A DNA stretch of 64,000 nt from Microglena sp. YARC (taxonomy: Eukaryota > Chlorophyta > Chlorophyceae > Chlamydomonadales > Chlamydomonadaceae). The notes under the pieces are model-generated. The model was not told the origin of the DNA. It searched no databases and saw nothing but the letters and a program-made list of their open reading frames with translations. The stretch is from assembly GCA_022414725.1 (NCBI GenBank), contig CM039463.1, forward strand, positions 58,204,265 to 58,268,264, written 5' to 3'. The position numbers were made by a program, and so were the translations under genes. Shown here piece after piece: positions 31,353 through 41,914 of this stretch (its first letter is position 1; every line of letters starts with the position of its first letter).

Positions 31353-31858
31353 GGTGAGGTCTTCTGTGTAGGAGTCTTGGCGTTTTAGGTCGGAGTGTTG
31401 GGATAGGGGGAGTTACGAGGGCGGGGCAGGGAAGGGGGATGGAGTGTGTGTGGGAATCGGCGATCCAAAGGGATCCAGCGGATTACCGGGGGTTGAACGT
31501 TGCCAAGCGGCAATGTTCGACGACAGAAGCTTCTCTTAAGCTGGGGTCGTAGACAAATTGATCGTCTGAGATCAATACAGCACTGTGTGGGTCTCGGTGA
31601 GGGCGTCGTCGTAAAACTCACTTCATAGATTTCGGTGACTTGTGGTCGCTCTTGCTTGCTCCAGTCGTAGGACGCAGTGGCAGATCCAAGGATTCTTGGT
31701 AGGAAGCGGCAGGGCGGAGCAGCGGGAAGTAGGATCCGCACAGGGAGTCCAGGTGCTTAGTTAAAACTCGGGCCTTCGACAAGTCAGAGGGGAACTGATT
31801 CCGAACGCGGAAATCAGCGGCTGTTCTTCGTTAGCGTCTAAAGATGGCGCACATAACC

Positions 31859-32086
31859 TGTGGATGTAAGATTGTTACAACGGCATAGGCTCGATAGAAG
31901 AGAAGATGCTATTAAGCGCAACAGGCGCAATCATATAGAATAGAGATGTGTACTGCAGGGTACTGCAGTCACGTGCAGGCCACAGCTAGCCTGTGGCCTG
32001 GCGGCAGGCAACGCGGTACCAGGAGGGAAAGGTACCGGTGTGCATTATGCCGACTCAGAGACTGATATATAAATCAGTCAATAACA
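31859..32086 (-). repeat. 5' LTR of the gag-protease element
   Basis: 228 bp, almost identical to the other LTR (differences such as TGTGGATG for TGTGAATG). The minus-strand sequence just inside it, GGTTATGTGCGCC, is the expected primer-binding position. Confidence 0.92.
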
Positions 32087-32091
32087 TAAAC

Positions 32092-33580
32092 CACGATCTC
32101 TGACCCCCCCCCATCGTTTTCAAATTTGTTGGATACAGTTCACCAGTACTTGTTTTTGCAACTACTTCACTGTTTTTAAGGTTGGGCAAGTCCTTTTAGG
32201 CCGTTGGGCTCCCCCTGGACTGTATCAAACAGACAGACAAGGGAATGTCTTCCCTTCCTGACTTCCTAGGAGTTGCACTTCGATTGTGTTCCCTCGATCA
32301 AATCTATCATCTTTGGACATTGGCAGGCTCAACAACATTTAATAGGTAAAAACAATTACTGCCGAAGACGGCGAGCAGCCAAATTGCTGGCTGAAGCCAT
32401 GTACGGTAACCAAGTTCAAGTTGAAGCTCAGCAGCATAGAACATATTGAGAAAAAATGATTAGTCGAGTAGTGGACTTAGGTTGGTGCTTGTGGTGGTGG
32501 TGCAGATTTTTCAAGACAGTTGCGCTTTTTGCCCAGGACATGGCTCTAAATGATCTCTAGCTAGGTATTACGGTACATTCAGTTACCAGGAGTATGGTGC
32601 AGTACAGGGTTCTTCAGGAGGCCCCCCAGCTCTGCTGTCTGAGACGCAACCAATTGTTTAGCCTGCGTCCTGTGACGCAATGGAGTCATCCTTCTGGTCA
32701 ATGGACCCTCCCCACGTTGCTCCTGCGACGGAGGACGCAGCGTCCTGAACAACTCTGCCCAGTACACCTGCCCGGGTTTAGTTACACAAACATACTTTTC
32801 CCACCGACGGAGGAATGCATGAAGACTGATGAAGTAGTACATTTTTAGTGTGGTCCAGTACAGTGATCCAGCAACCAAATTGTGAAATTGTGAATTACAA
32901 AAATGCGAGTTAGTGAATTTTAGTACAGTGTGGTCCAGCAGCCTAATTGCTGGTTGGAGCTATTTAACCAAGTTAAAGTACAGTGTGGTCACATAGAACA
33001 TCAAGAAACCAACAAAAACGACAACTGTATTCAACTCCTGGCTTGGTGCCTGGCATGGTAAATCTGATAGCAGTCTAAACAGAACGACCTATTGCTACTC
33101 CTACTACTGCAAATACCCATACAACTGTACTACTTGCCCACACCATGGTACCAGACCCAAGGAAGCCTAGTGAGCAAAACGGATTAGAAAACCGTTATTC
33201 TAATCAACAAACCCAATTACATTTTATAGTTCAAGCCTGGCTCAAGTTATATTTCATACACAGCAATTTATACATATTATATGGAATTAGTGCCGATAAT
33301 AATGCTACCTTGCTGCAATATTTCCTATCATATATTGAGGATTTGTTGGAAGACCCCTCCAGGATGTTGTGGAGCAGGCTTATTTTGGGCCAACAATAGC
33401 CTGTCGATGACACTGTAATGTAATATAGGGCACAACCAGTAGCATGACCCCCCCCACACACACCCCCCCTATCACAAACACCACTTTTATCATGCTGCTG
33501 ATATCGCCCGATGATACGATGGCAACATTTGATACCATGCCCCCATGCTAGTCCCACGAAGCCCGTGCGGGGATATTCAC
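32092..33580. other. Intergenic region, no gene recognised
   Basis: Mixed sequence. Related boxes recur: GTGTGGTCCAGTACAGTG and GTGTGGTCCAGCAGCC near 32,850-32,940, and GAAGCTCAGCAGCATAGAAC against GTGGTCACATAGAACATC. This suggests an old local duplication. Short frames here show no domain and no codon pattern that persuades me. CCCCCCACACACACCCCCCC occurs near 33,450. Confidence 0.4.
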
Positions 33581-33584
33581 TCAG

Positions 33585-33752
33585 TCTGACTAGGCTAAAG
33601 TAGTCATTTATATACATATACATACACATATACATATATATACACATACACATATATATACACATACACATATATACATATATATCATATGATGCAATTT
33701 GTATGATATCATACTCGCCTTTGGTCAAAATCATATGATATAACGTTCCCTA
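33585..33752. mobile_element. Fragment of an AT-rich palindromic MITE (family C)
   Basis: Contains TCTGACTAGGCTAAAGTAGTC, a (TATACA)n stretch and ATGATATCATACTCGCCTTT, GGTCAAAATCATATGATA, ending ACGTTCCCTA. This matches the right part of the family copies at 39,545-39,697 and 59,763-59,960. The left end is not recognisable. Confidence 0.6.
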
Positions 33753-34001
33753 ACTACTATACATGGAACAAACCACTCCTCCTTACCAATTCTAGGGTTG
33801 TTTAAAGATTACGTTTCATGTCCCAAACACAGATTTTGGAGGGACGATTCCGTTTTAAGTTTACGAAATGAAATGTTGGCTCATGTTACGTGATTTGGCT
33901 CATAAAACGTAGATTCTGAAAATAGTTACCTTTCAAAAACTTATATTTTGCAGTACACTTGAACACCCCTGATTACGACAACAACTTTACTGCTACCATT
34001 A

Positions 34002-35976
34002 CTAATCCCTGCCCCCCCAAATGCCAGACAATGCTTTGGACAGCCTCCTTTTTAACGACTCCGTTTTTGTCAGATCTGCCCCCCCCTCGCTCATCTTCCC
34101 AATACACTCCCTGCTGATGCGGCCCAGTTCCTCTGAACTACCCACACCAGGATGAGTGCATCCCCCTGCCCTCGGTCCAGCGGGCTGCCTGCCACCCTCA
34201 TTGAATGAAGCACCCAGCTTGTGGGAGGCCCTACCGCTCTTATTTCGGCCACCTGTCTTGTCATCTGGCTCAAAGAGACAGTTATAGGTCCGGGGAAGAG
34301 TGTCCGCTTGCAGGTCTACAGACTTGTTCGTTGCAAGGGTCTTGTCTGCCCTGTCGCCCATCGCCGCCCAGTTGGATGGGAGTATGGACACCGACTTCGA
34401 CAGGAACTGCTTGGACTGGGCAAGGCCCCGGGAGTCACGGTCGCAGTGGCGATTTGTATCGTCCTCCAAGTCGAGACGAGCGGCGTGGGAGGAGGGGAGT
34501 GGCGTGGGAAGGGGAGTGGGATGGAAGGGGGGCCGTCGTGGGGAGGCATCTGAGGGTGTGGGTTGTATCAAAACATCATCAGCAGCGCCAAATAGACACT
34601 TGGTGACCTCGGTGTTTGCACACGATGCATCTTGTGTTGGGACTTGAAGCTCCGCCCTCTGTCCATGCACCAAGGGTGTAGGTTGCAACAGCACATCAAC
34701 TGCCCTATCTCTATCAAGAGGTTCGGTGGCCTTGGTGTTAGCACTCAATGCATCTTGAGTTGGGACTTGAAGCTCCGCCCTCTGTCCATGCATCAAGGAC
34801 ATGGTATGCAACAGCACATCAGCAGCACTTTGTGGCACTGATTTGACGTCAGAGTCCAGGCTGTCATGCTGTAGGAAGTCTTGGGGCACTGAGTTGACGT
34901 CAGAGTCCAGGCTGTCATGCTGTGGGGAGTTTTGTGGCACTGATTTGACGTCAAATTCCAGGCTGTTATGCTGTGGGAAGTCTTGTGGCATTGAGTTGAC
35001 GTCAGAGTCCAGGCTGTCATGCTGTGGGGAGTCTTGTGGCATTGAGTTGACGTCAGAGTCCAGGCTGTCATGCTGTGGGGAGTCTTGTGGCATTGAGTTG
35101 ACGTCATAGTCCAGGCTGTCATGCTGTGGGGAGTCTTGTGGCATTGAGTTGACGTCAGAGTCCAGGCTGTCATGCTGTGGGGAGTCTTGTGGCATTGAGT
35201 TGGCGTCATAGTCCAGGCTGTCATGCTGTGGGGAGTCTTGGGGCACTGAGCTGACGTCATAGTCCAGGCTGTCATGCTGTGGGGAGTCTTGTGGCATTGA
35301 GTTGACGTTAGAGTCCAGGCTGTCATGCTGTGGGGAGTCTTGTGGCACTGATTTGACGTCTGAGTCACTGGGTTCGGGCCAGTCTCCCCCCACGGTGTAC
35401 AGAGGGGAGACTTGGTGCGAGGGGGAGTCATGGGTGCCATGCTGGGGTGGGTGCATGTACAGATCACCCTCCCCCCGGCTCATGCACTCAATCGAATGCG
35501 CCTGAGTCAAATGCGCCGGAGTCAAATGTGCCGAAGTCAAATGCGCCTGAGTCAAATGCGCAGGAGTCAAATGTGCCGAAGTCAAATGCGCCTGAGTCAA
35601 ATGCGCCTGAGTCAAATGTGCCGAAGTCAAATGCGCCGGAGTCCCCTGGGCTTCGAACAGTGGGTTGTGGATGCTGGGACTGCGCCCCGCAGAGATACTG
35701 CCATAAACTTGGGCTGGTACTAGGTCCAAGAGTGGGTCTTTAGCACTAGGACTGCACCAATCTGAGATCCCACCATGCTCCTGGGCATATTCTAGGTCCA
35801 ATAGTGGGTCTGGGGTGTTGGGATTGTGCTCATCTGATCCCCTGAGCTGCCTGTAGTCAGGCCCCTGGCCTAATGGGGGATTGTTGACGCTGCGGCTCTG
35901 TATGTTGGATCGCCCTACGCGTCTCTGGGTCAACCCCATGAGTATCTGGGGGACCGTCTCCAACTCAGGCATCGAA
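34002..35976 (-). CDS. Last exon of the giant coiled-coil gene
   Basis: Acceptor CTCCTTTGCAG, entry phase 2, which fits the exon ending at 37,649. It ends at a stop at 34,002 after KRRLSKALSGIWGGRD. It contains two coding repeats. One is a 5-residue AHLTQ/AHLTS/AHLTP repeat of about eleven units (35,500-35,640). The other is an 18-residue repeat SLDSDVNSMPQDSPQHD (54 bp, about eleven units, 34,830-35,370). A later pair of repeats contains LVHGQRAELQVPTQDA with ANTKATE or ANTEVTK. Acidic and Ser/Gln-rich, probably disordered. No known domain. Confidence 0.75.
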
Positions 35977-36194
35977 CTGCAAAGGAGTTGGAGGAGGGGG
36001 TGAGTGAAGGGGGGTGAGATGTGTGTGTGTGTGTGAAGGGAGGTGTGAAGGCGGGGTGAGAGTGTGTGTGTGTGACAGAAGGTGTGATGGCGGGGTGATA
36101 GTGTGTGTGTGAAGGGGGGGTGAAGGCTGAGTGAGAGGGGGAGGGGGAGGGGGGGGGAGAGGATGAGCACACGTGTAAAATCATTGGCATCAAC
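35977..36194 (-). other. Intron and possible 7-codon exon
   Basis: Simple GTGTGTGTGA and GGGGTGA repeats in the intron just before the last exon. At 36,194 a good acceptor (CCCTTGGCAG) precedes GTTGATGCCAATGATTTTAC, which could be a very short exon with a weak GTGTGC donor. The flanking exons already fit in phase without it. Confidence 0.4.
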
Positions 36195-36289
36195 CTGCCA
36201 AGGGGGCACAGCATGTTTAGTGATGCTGTAAGCAACATGGTTGAATACTTTGCTTTATTTGGGGCTTTGTTCTACTTGGGGTTGTTGAA

Positions 36290-36535
36290 ACTAAGGCTGT
36301 AATAATGATGAGCCCCACCAGGCCAGCCCACCAGCCCAGCCCACCAGCCCGCCAGGCATGGTATTAAGGGAGCCCCTTCTTATGTCGCTAGGAAACTGGC
36401 TGCTACTTTACCTGGACAAAGCTACCATGGCGGTTGACAGCAACCGCAAACACTAAAGCGCACCCATGGGGATTCGAACCCAGAATAAGACTGTATACCT
36501 TAGAGCCCCCTAAGCGCCTCTTGGACACCACCAAC
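36290..36535 (-). mobile_element. tRNA-derived SINE, copy 2
   Basis: On the minus strand the head has GGTGTCCAAGAGG (A-box region) and a perfect B box GGTTCGAATCC. The body is GTCAACCGCCATGGTAGCTT then GTCCAG, and the tail GGCTCCCTTAATACCATGCC. Head and body align with the plus-strand copy at 61,190-61,405, showing a repeated family and not a lone tRNA gene. The tail holds a small CCAGCCCACCAGCCC duplication. Confidence 0.75.
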
Positions 36536-36599
36536 ACAAGTATCACCACCACCATCAGCCGCAGCATCATAGTCATCACCCTCATCATCACCACCACCA

Positions 36600-37560
36600 A
36601 CAGCGGCTGCATCATCGTCATCAGCCTCATCATCACCACCGGCATGGCTCACCACCACCACCACCACCAACAACATAAATAAATTGTACGCCTTATTGTG
36701 AGGCGTGAGGTTGAGGGGGCCAGCCTGTTTGCTTTCACTGGGGCCAACCACCATCACCATGCTCACCATTACCACCGTGCACCACACTTGCCAGCACCAC
36801 CCTCATCAGCATCACCACGAACAACATCATCATGCACCACAGAACAGCGCACCTGTGAAGCATCTACATCTCCATCCCCTTCATCACCACCACCATGCAC
36901 CACACTTACCAGTATCAACCTCACCACCACCACCGTGCACCAAACTTACCAGCACCACCCTCATCAGCATCACCACGAACAACATCATCATGCACCACAG
37001 AACAGCGCACCTGTGAAGCATCTACATCTCCATCCCCTTCATCACCACCACCATGCACCACACTTACCAGTATCAACCTCACCACCACCACCGTGCACCA
37101 AACTTACCAGCACCACCCTCATCAGCATCACCACGAACAACATCATCATGCACCACAGAACAGCGCACCTGTGAAGCATCTACATCTCCATCCCCTTCAT
37201 CACCACCACCATGCACCACACTTACCAGTATCAACCTCACCACCACCACCACCGTGCACCAAACTTACCAGCACCACCCTCATCAGCATCACCACGAACA
37301 ACATCATCATGCACCACAGAACAGCGCACCTGTGAAGCATCTACATCTCCATCCCCTTCATCACCACCACCATGCACCACACTTACCAGTATCAACCTCA
37401 CCACCACCACCACCGTGCACCAAACTTACCAGCACCACCCTCATCAGCATCACCACGAACAACATCATCATGCACCACAGAACAACGCACCTGTGAAGCA
37501 TCTACATCTCCATCCCCTTCATCACCACCACAACCACCGCCATGCACCACACTTACTAGC
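36600..37560 (-). repeat. 158-bp array downstream of exon 37,649-37,782
   Basis: Five units of about 158-161 bp. On the minus strand each has GATGCTTCACAG, GTGCGCTGTTCTGTGGTGCA, GATGATGTTGTTCGTGGTGA and two GGTAAGTT-type donors. GATGCTTC(A/G)CAG followed by GTGCGCTG is the donor end of the real exon (GATGAGGAGATGCTTCGCAG then GTGCGCTG), so the array is a donor-side echo. His-rich plus-strand frames are artefacts of CACCAC repeats. Confidence 0.8.
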
Positions 37561-37648
37561 ATCACCACTACCATGCACCACAATTACCAGCATCACCCTC
37601 GTCAGCATCACCACCAACAGCATCATCAAGCACCACAGAACAGCGCAC

Positions 37649-37782
37649 CTGCGAAGCATCTCCTCATCCAGCCTCTGGCGAATGCTCTCACCAAAGCTTG
37701 GGCTTTGGCTCCCAACCTCCATGGAGCTCCGCAGCTGCACATCAGCATCCAGAAGCAAGCTAGCAAGGGAGTCCAATCGATT
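37649..37782 (-). CDS. Giant gene exon (NRLDSLASLLLDADVQLR)
   Basis: 134 bp: acceptor CGATCTGCAG, entry phase 0, exit phase 2 at CGCAG|GTGCGCTG. It encodes NRLDSLASLLLDADVQLRSS, MEVGSQSPSFGES and IRQRLDEEMLR, amphipathic and likely helical. It joins the exon ending at 41,096 upstream and the last exon downstream with matching phases. Confidence 0.75.
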
Positions 37783-38690
37783 CTGCAGATCGTGGCGGGT
37801 GGGTGTACGTGCGTATTGGGAGGCGGGGAGGGGGATAGGAGGCGGGGAGGGAGAGGTGTGTGTGTCAGTAGGTGGGGAGGGGGATGGGGAGGGGGTCAAG
37901 ATGAAACAATTGTACGCAGCTGCACATTAGCATCCAGCAGCAAGCTAGCTAGGGAGTCCAATCGCTCCTGCAGATCGTGGTGATGGTGGTGGGTGGGTGT
38001 ACGTGCGTATTGGGAGGCGGGGAGGGGGATAGGAGGTGGGGAGGGAGAGGGGTGTGTGTCAGTAGGTGGGGAGGGGGAGGGAGTCAGGATGAAACAATTG
38101 TACGCAGCTGCACATTAGCATCCAGCAGCAAGCTAGCTAGGGAGTCCAATCGCTCCTGCAGATCGTGGTGATGGTGGTGGGTGGGTGTGCGTGCGTATTG
38201 GGAGGTGGGGAGGGGAACAGGAGGCGGGGAGGGGGAGGGGCGTGTGTTAGTAGGTGGGGAGGGGGAGGAAGTCAGGATGAAACAATTGTACGTGGCTGTG
38301 AATCAGAATTCCAGCAGCAAGCTAGCTAGGCAGTCCAATCGCTCCTGCAGATCGTGGTGATGGTGATGGTGATGGTGGTGTGTGGGGGGGTGGTGTGCGT
38401 GTGTGTGTGTGTAAACACATCAGTTCTAGTATGCACACCAGAATCTGTCTAGCTAGGAAGTCCGATTGCTCCTGCAGATCGTGGTGATGGTGGTGGGTGG
38501 GTGTACATGTGTGTTGGGGGGCGGGGAGGGGGAGGGTTGTGTGTTAGTAGGTGGGGAGGGGGAGGAGGAGGAGGTCAGGATGAACCAATTATACGTGGCT
38601 GTGAATCAGCATCCAGCAGCAAGTTAGGTAGGGAGTCTAATCGCTCCTGCAGATCGTGGTGGTGGTGGAGGGTGGGTGAACGTGTTTGTT
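37783..38690 (-). repeat. Acceptor-side echoes of exon 37,649-37,782
   Basis: Five upstream copies (exon starts near 37,970, 38,155, 38,345, 38,475 and 38,650), period about 185 bp. Each has a CGATCTGCAG acceptor and 40-60 bases of the exon (ERLDSLASLLLDANVQLR) before running into GGGAGGGGGAGG-type spacer. All are 3'-truncated. Confidence 0.85.
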
Positions 38691-38884
38691 AAGAGACGAG
38701 GAAGGGGTTAGGATGAAAACAACCTGCACAGTTGTAAAACTGAACATGGCTAACAGCTGCACCACCTGACCAAGAATCAAATAAATTCAAATAAATACCC
38801 CTGTGACACCAAAACCTAAAACACATCATCAAGAGCCAAGTTCCCACATGCAGCCGGTCCACGGGGGTCAACATGGCAGGGATT

Positions 38885-39050
38885 TGTTTTTCAAATCTGA
38901 CAGGTTGTTTTGAAGCTATATGGTTTTAGGCCTCCTCCAGGGACAGCGTTTATAGCTTTGTATAGCTCTGTAGGGCCATACATTGGGGATCTTTATAGCG
39001 GCATTTTCCCACATGCTGACATGCAGCCGGTCCACCGGGGTCAAATGCCC
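38885..39050 (-). mobile_element. Inverted partial copy of dispersed family D
   Basis: On the minus strand it contains CGCTATAAAGATCCCC, AACGCTGTCCCTGGAGGAGG and CCTAAAACCATATAGCTT, matching the copies at 39,733-39,890 and 61,660-61,845. It is flanked by two copies of ACATGCAGCCGGTCCAC. Confidence 0.65.
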
Positions 39051-39120
39051 GGGGGAGCCAGACCCAAGCATCCTGTCGCTGCAAGGGGACGCATGGGCCA
39101 GGCTAAACTAATCAGAAATG

Positions 39121-39150
<30 letters not shown>

Positions 39151-39151
<1 letters not shown>

Positions 39152-39306
39152 GGGGGAAGCTACCCTCCAGTGAGCTACCTGCCACAAGCCAGGTTCAGGT
39201 GTAGGGGTTTAGGTTTAAGGGGTTTAGGATATAAGGTTTAGGGTTTAGGTTTTAGGGTATAGGAGATCTGGCTTGTGGAGGGTAGCTCACTGGAGGGTAG
39301 CTTCCC

Positions 39307-39310
<4 letters not shown>
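39151..39310. repeat. Foldback element with telomere-like loop
   Basis: Arms of about 42 bp: GGGGGGAAGCTACCCTCCAG, TGAGCTACC, CCACAAGCC at 39,151-39,192, and the complement at 39,269-39,310. The loop of about 75 bp is a run of GGTTTAGG/GGGTTTAGGTTTTAGGG motifs. Poly-C runs (39,121-39,147; 39,313-39,335) lie on both sides. Strong hairpin potential. Confidence 0.75.
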
Positions 39311-39338
<28 letters not shown>

Positions 39339-39377
39339 TTATCATCGGAGCAGCCTTAAGTGATGGTGTCATATACC

Positions 39378-39536
39378 TAGGGAACGGAAAATCATATGAT
39401 GTTGACCAAAGACGAGTATGATACATATGATATCATCCAAAAATTATATGATTTAATATCATATGATGTGATGCCCCAGGCCAAAGTTACCTAGTCAGAC
39501 CGCCGTCATCATATGATATCATATTGCCGACCCCTA
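39378..39536. mobile_element. AT-rich palindromic MITE (family C), copy 1
   Basis: 159 bp, from TAGGGAACGGAAAATCATATG to CATATTGCCGACCCCTA, flanked by the perfect 8-bp duplication CATATACC. The interior is made of CATATGATATCATATG palindromes. No ORF. An adjacent, partly deleted second copy covers 39,545-39,697 and ends GCCGGTCCCTA. Confidence 0.85.
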
Positions 39537-39732
39537 CATATACCAAGGGCAATATGATATCATGTCATCATATGATGTTGGCAGACTGACTAGGCTAAAG
39601 TGACCATTTATATACAATATCATACGATGCAATTTGTATGATATCATATGACTTCATACTCGAATTTGGTCAACATCATATGATATGCCGGTCCCTAGAT
39701 AAAACAGGGACTGCTCAGGGATTTTTATTTCT

Positions 39733-39890
39733 GCTATATATAGCGATCGCTAGTTTTGACCCCGTTTTAGCGAAATTATCGCTATAAAAAAGAAAAAAAA
39801 GTTTTTTTTGTTTGCCCTCAATGGCCCTAAAAAGCTATAAAAAGCTACAGAAAGCACTAAAACGCTGTTCCTGGAGGAGGCCTAAAACCA
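39733..39890 (+). mobile_element. Dispersed family D, copy 1
   Basis: Contains TATATAGCGATCGCTAGTTT, TGACCCCGTTTTAGC, GTTTGCCCTCAATGG, AAAGCTATAAAAAGC and GGAGGAGGCCTAAAACC. Matches 61,660-61,845 along its length. It lacks an obvious terminal inverted repeat; class unknown. Confidence 0.7.
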
Positions 39891-39965
39891 GAAAGCTAGA
39901 AGAAACCCACTTTCTTGTTTGAAACAAAATCACTGTGACTGCTACTCAAGGGGTGGTGTCATATA

Positions 39966-40154
39966 TAGGGAACAGCAACTAATATTAGTGTTTGGAAAAC
40001 TAATATTATTGTAGTGTCACAATAAGATTTGTTTTTCAAATAAAATTGAAATTCTGGTGAGACGGCTGGTCCGATTAATATTATATAATATTATTCACTA
40101 ATATTATATAATAGTGAATTATTCACTAATATTATATAACATAGCCGACCCCTA
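39966..40154. mobile_element. AT-rich MITE (family B), copy 1
   Basis: 189 bp, from TAGGGAACAGCAACTAATATT to ACATAGCCGACCCCTA, flanked by the perfect 8-bp duplication GTCATATA. The interior is rich in CTAATATTA palindromes and includes GAAATTCTGGTGAGAC. It shares its terminal ~10 bp with family C. Confidence 0.88.
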
Positions 40155-40288
40155 GTCATATACCTCTATTAATTCAATGTCCTTTACATTGACGAACTAC
40201 CATCAGAGTTGCAACCATACTGAAAACTGTCAGCAGCAAAACTTACTGGCACATCAAACATAAAACTAGCACAAATTTCTGCACCTTT

Positions 40289-40491
40289 CCCCGTTTTTAT
40301 TTTTGGCTACGAGCAGCAGCTTCCAGTCAACTCCCCGGACTGGCTAGTCAGCCAAACCTAAAGCAACCTAGTGCACCTTGAAGCGGATGTAATCAGCTTT
40401 CTAACGCTGCTGAAATTCTGAGGCTTGGCCGAGTTGCTGGCTCAGGGAGCTGCCTAGAAGATGCCGCTAGTAGCCGAAAACGAAAACAGTG
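40289..40491. mobile_element. CACTG-ended MITE, copy 3 (family E)
   Basis: 203 bp, the same length as copy 1. Left end CCCCGTTTTTATTTTTGGC; right end the complement of CACTGTTTTCGTTTTCGGC. Flanked by the perfect 8-bp duplication GCACCTTT (40,281-40,288 and 40,492-40,499), placing the family with hAT-type elements. Confidence 0.87.
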
Positions 40492-40559
40492 GCACCTTTC
40501 CCCAGAAGATTAGCTACCTTCACTTTTCCACTACTGGCTTCAACAGACTCTATTTCAAC

Positions 40560-41090
40560 ATGGCTGCAGCTTCAGGGGATGGTGCAAGGTTGGGCTCAAA
40601 AGGAATGCAAGCACTGCCAACACCGCCACTGCCCGTTCCCTGCCTTGCCCTGCTGCACCTACTCAGCCACTGCCAAACCTGCCTCAGATACCACCACCAC
40701 CACCACGGCCAACACTGACACCACCGCCACTAACCCAAGCTACGATACGACGAGACGAGACAAACCTGCAGCTGGTCCACCCGCTTTAGCATGGGAGCAG
40801 CTTCAGGGGATAGTGCAAGGTTGGGGTCAACAGGAATGCAAGCACTGCCAACACCGCCACTTCCCGTTCCCTGCCTTGCCCTGCTGCTCCTACTCAGCCA
40901 CCGCCAAACCTACCTCATATACCACCACCTCCACACCAATACCACCAACCTCACCACCACCACTACCAACCACACCACTGCCACCACTAACCACACCACC
41001 ACCACCAATCATACCATCGCCACCACCAACCACACCCACCCCAGATACCACCACCACCGCTACCCCATGCTACGATACGAAGATACGATA
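40560..41090 (-). repeat. Donor-side echoes of exon 41,096-41,545
   Basis: Two downstream partial copies. One ends at the donor CTGCAG|GTTTGTC at about 40,766 and encodes DPNLALSPEAAPMLKRVDQL; an older one lies around 40,560-40,670. (CCACCA)n spacers separate them. Period about 300-330 bp. Confidence 0.8.
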
Positions 41091-41095
41091 CACAC

Positions 41096-41545
41096 CTGCA
41101 GCTGGTCCACCCGCTTGAGCATGGGAGCAGCTTCAGGGGATAGTGCAAGGTTGGGGTCAGCCGTAATGCAACCACCGCCAACACTGACTACTGCTCCGCC
41201 GCTACTGCCCGTTCCCTGCCTTGCCCTGCTGCTCCTACTTAAGGGTAGGCTCTCAGCAGACAGATACATCTTGGCCCCAGCTGTCATGGGCCTGCTGCCA
41301 GTGAGCCCAATTCCACTGCTGTAGGTGCGCCCCCCCCGGGAGACACCTCGGGTGACGCGCGGGCGACCTGGCCCAGGCATGGCAGCTGGAAAGGTGGCGG
41401 GGTGGGTGTCCAGGGTGCGTGCATGGAGGGGGGGCATGCCACTGATGCCTCCGTTGCTGCATGTGCGCAGCCGGGTCTGGCCGCAAGTGCGCAAAAATCC
41501 ACCCGCCAAACTCTGGGCCAGGTGCTGGAGGTCGTTGAATTCAAA
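41096..41545 (-). CDS. Giant gene exon (150 codons)
   Basis: Acceptor CCCCTTTTCAG, donor CTGCAG|GTGTGTATC, phase 0 at both ends. It encodes FEFNDLQHLAQSLAGGFLRT and continues through SNGGISGMPPLHARTLDTHP, GLTGSRPMTAGAKMYLSAES to PNLALSPEAAPMLKRVDQLQ. No known domain; Gly/Ser/Pro-rich with short helical ends. The phases fit the exons at 42,593 and 37,782. Confidence 0.75.
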
Positions 41546-41880
41546 CTGAAAAGGAGCGGGGGAGGGTGCTGGGTTTAGGTGATGTCCTGCATGCTATGGT
41601 AATAGCTAGCTAAAGGGGTGTGGAACCATCCTGGGAAGTAAGCAGTGGAGTGAGAGCACTTGAGAGGGTTCTGGGTTGGGTCGTGCACTGCATACTATGG
41701 TGTTCGAGTGGTGGAGGTGGTTGGAGTGGTGGAGATCGTTGAATTCGAACTAAGAAGGGGCAGGAGGGGGTGCTGGATTAGGTTGTGCACTGTATACTGT
41801 GGTGTTGGAGTGGTGGAGGTGGTTGGAGTGCTGGAGGTCGTTGAATTCGAACTGAAAAGGAGCAAGAGAGGGCGCTGGGT
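41546..41880 (-). repeat. Acceptor-side echoes of exon 41,096-41,545
   Basis: Two or three upstream copies (starts near 41,745 and 41,850), with a pyrimidine-rich acceptor ending CAG, then TTCGAATTCAACGACCTCCA. They are truncated after about 15 codons. Period about 105-190 bp. Confidence 0.78.
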
Positions 41881-41914
41881 TTAGGTTAGGCACATGATAT
41901 CTACGCTCACGTTT

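Larger units (their letters stand above)
27345..32086 (-). mobile_element. Non-autonomous gag-protease LTR retrotransposon
   Basis: LTRs of 228 bp (27,345-27,572 and 31,859-32,086), canonical TG...CA, nearly identical, with TAAAC duplicated on both sides (27,340-27,344 and 32,087-32,091). The internal region encodes a Copia-like Gag and an aspartic protease. After the protease I find no integrase, RT or RNase H motif; a repetitive acidic ORF takes their place. A G-rich purine tract (GGGGGGGGA on the minus strand) abuts the 3' LTR at 27,573. It must rely on enzymes from an autonomous relative. Confidence 0.88.

Noticed and set aside
36690..37560. Long His-rich ORFs on the plus strand
   Set aside because: They arise from CACCAC-rich spacer of a 158-bp tandem array whose splice signals and exon similarity are on the minus strand. 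The same applies to the His/Pro-rich frames at 62,015-62,998.
39545..39697. Second complete family C MITE next to copy 1
   Set aside because: Its left end lacks the TAGGG terminus and no 8-bp duplication matches. It is kept only as a partly deleted neighbour copy.
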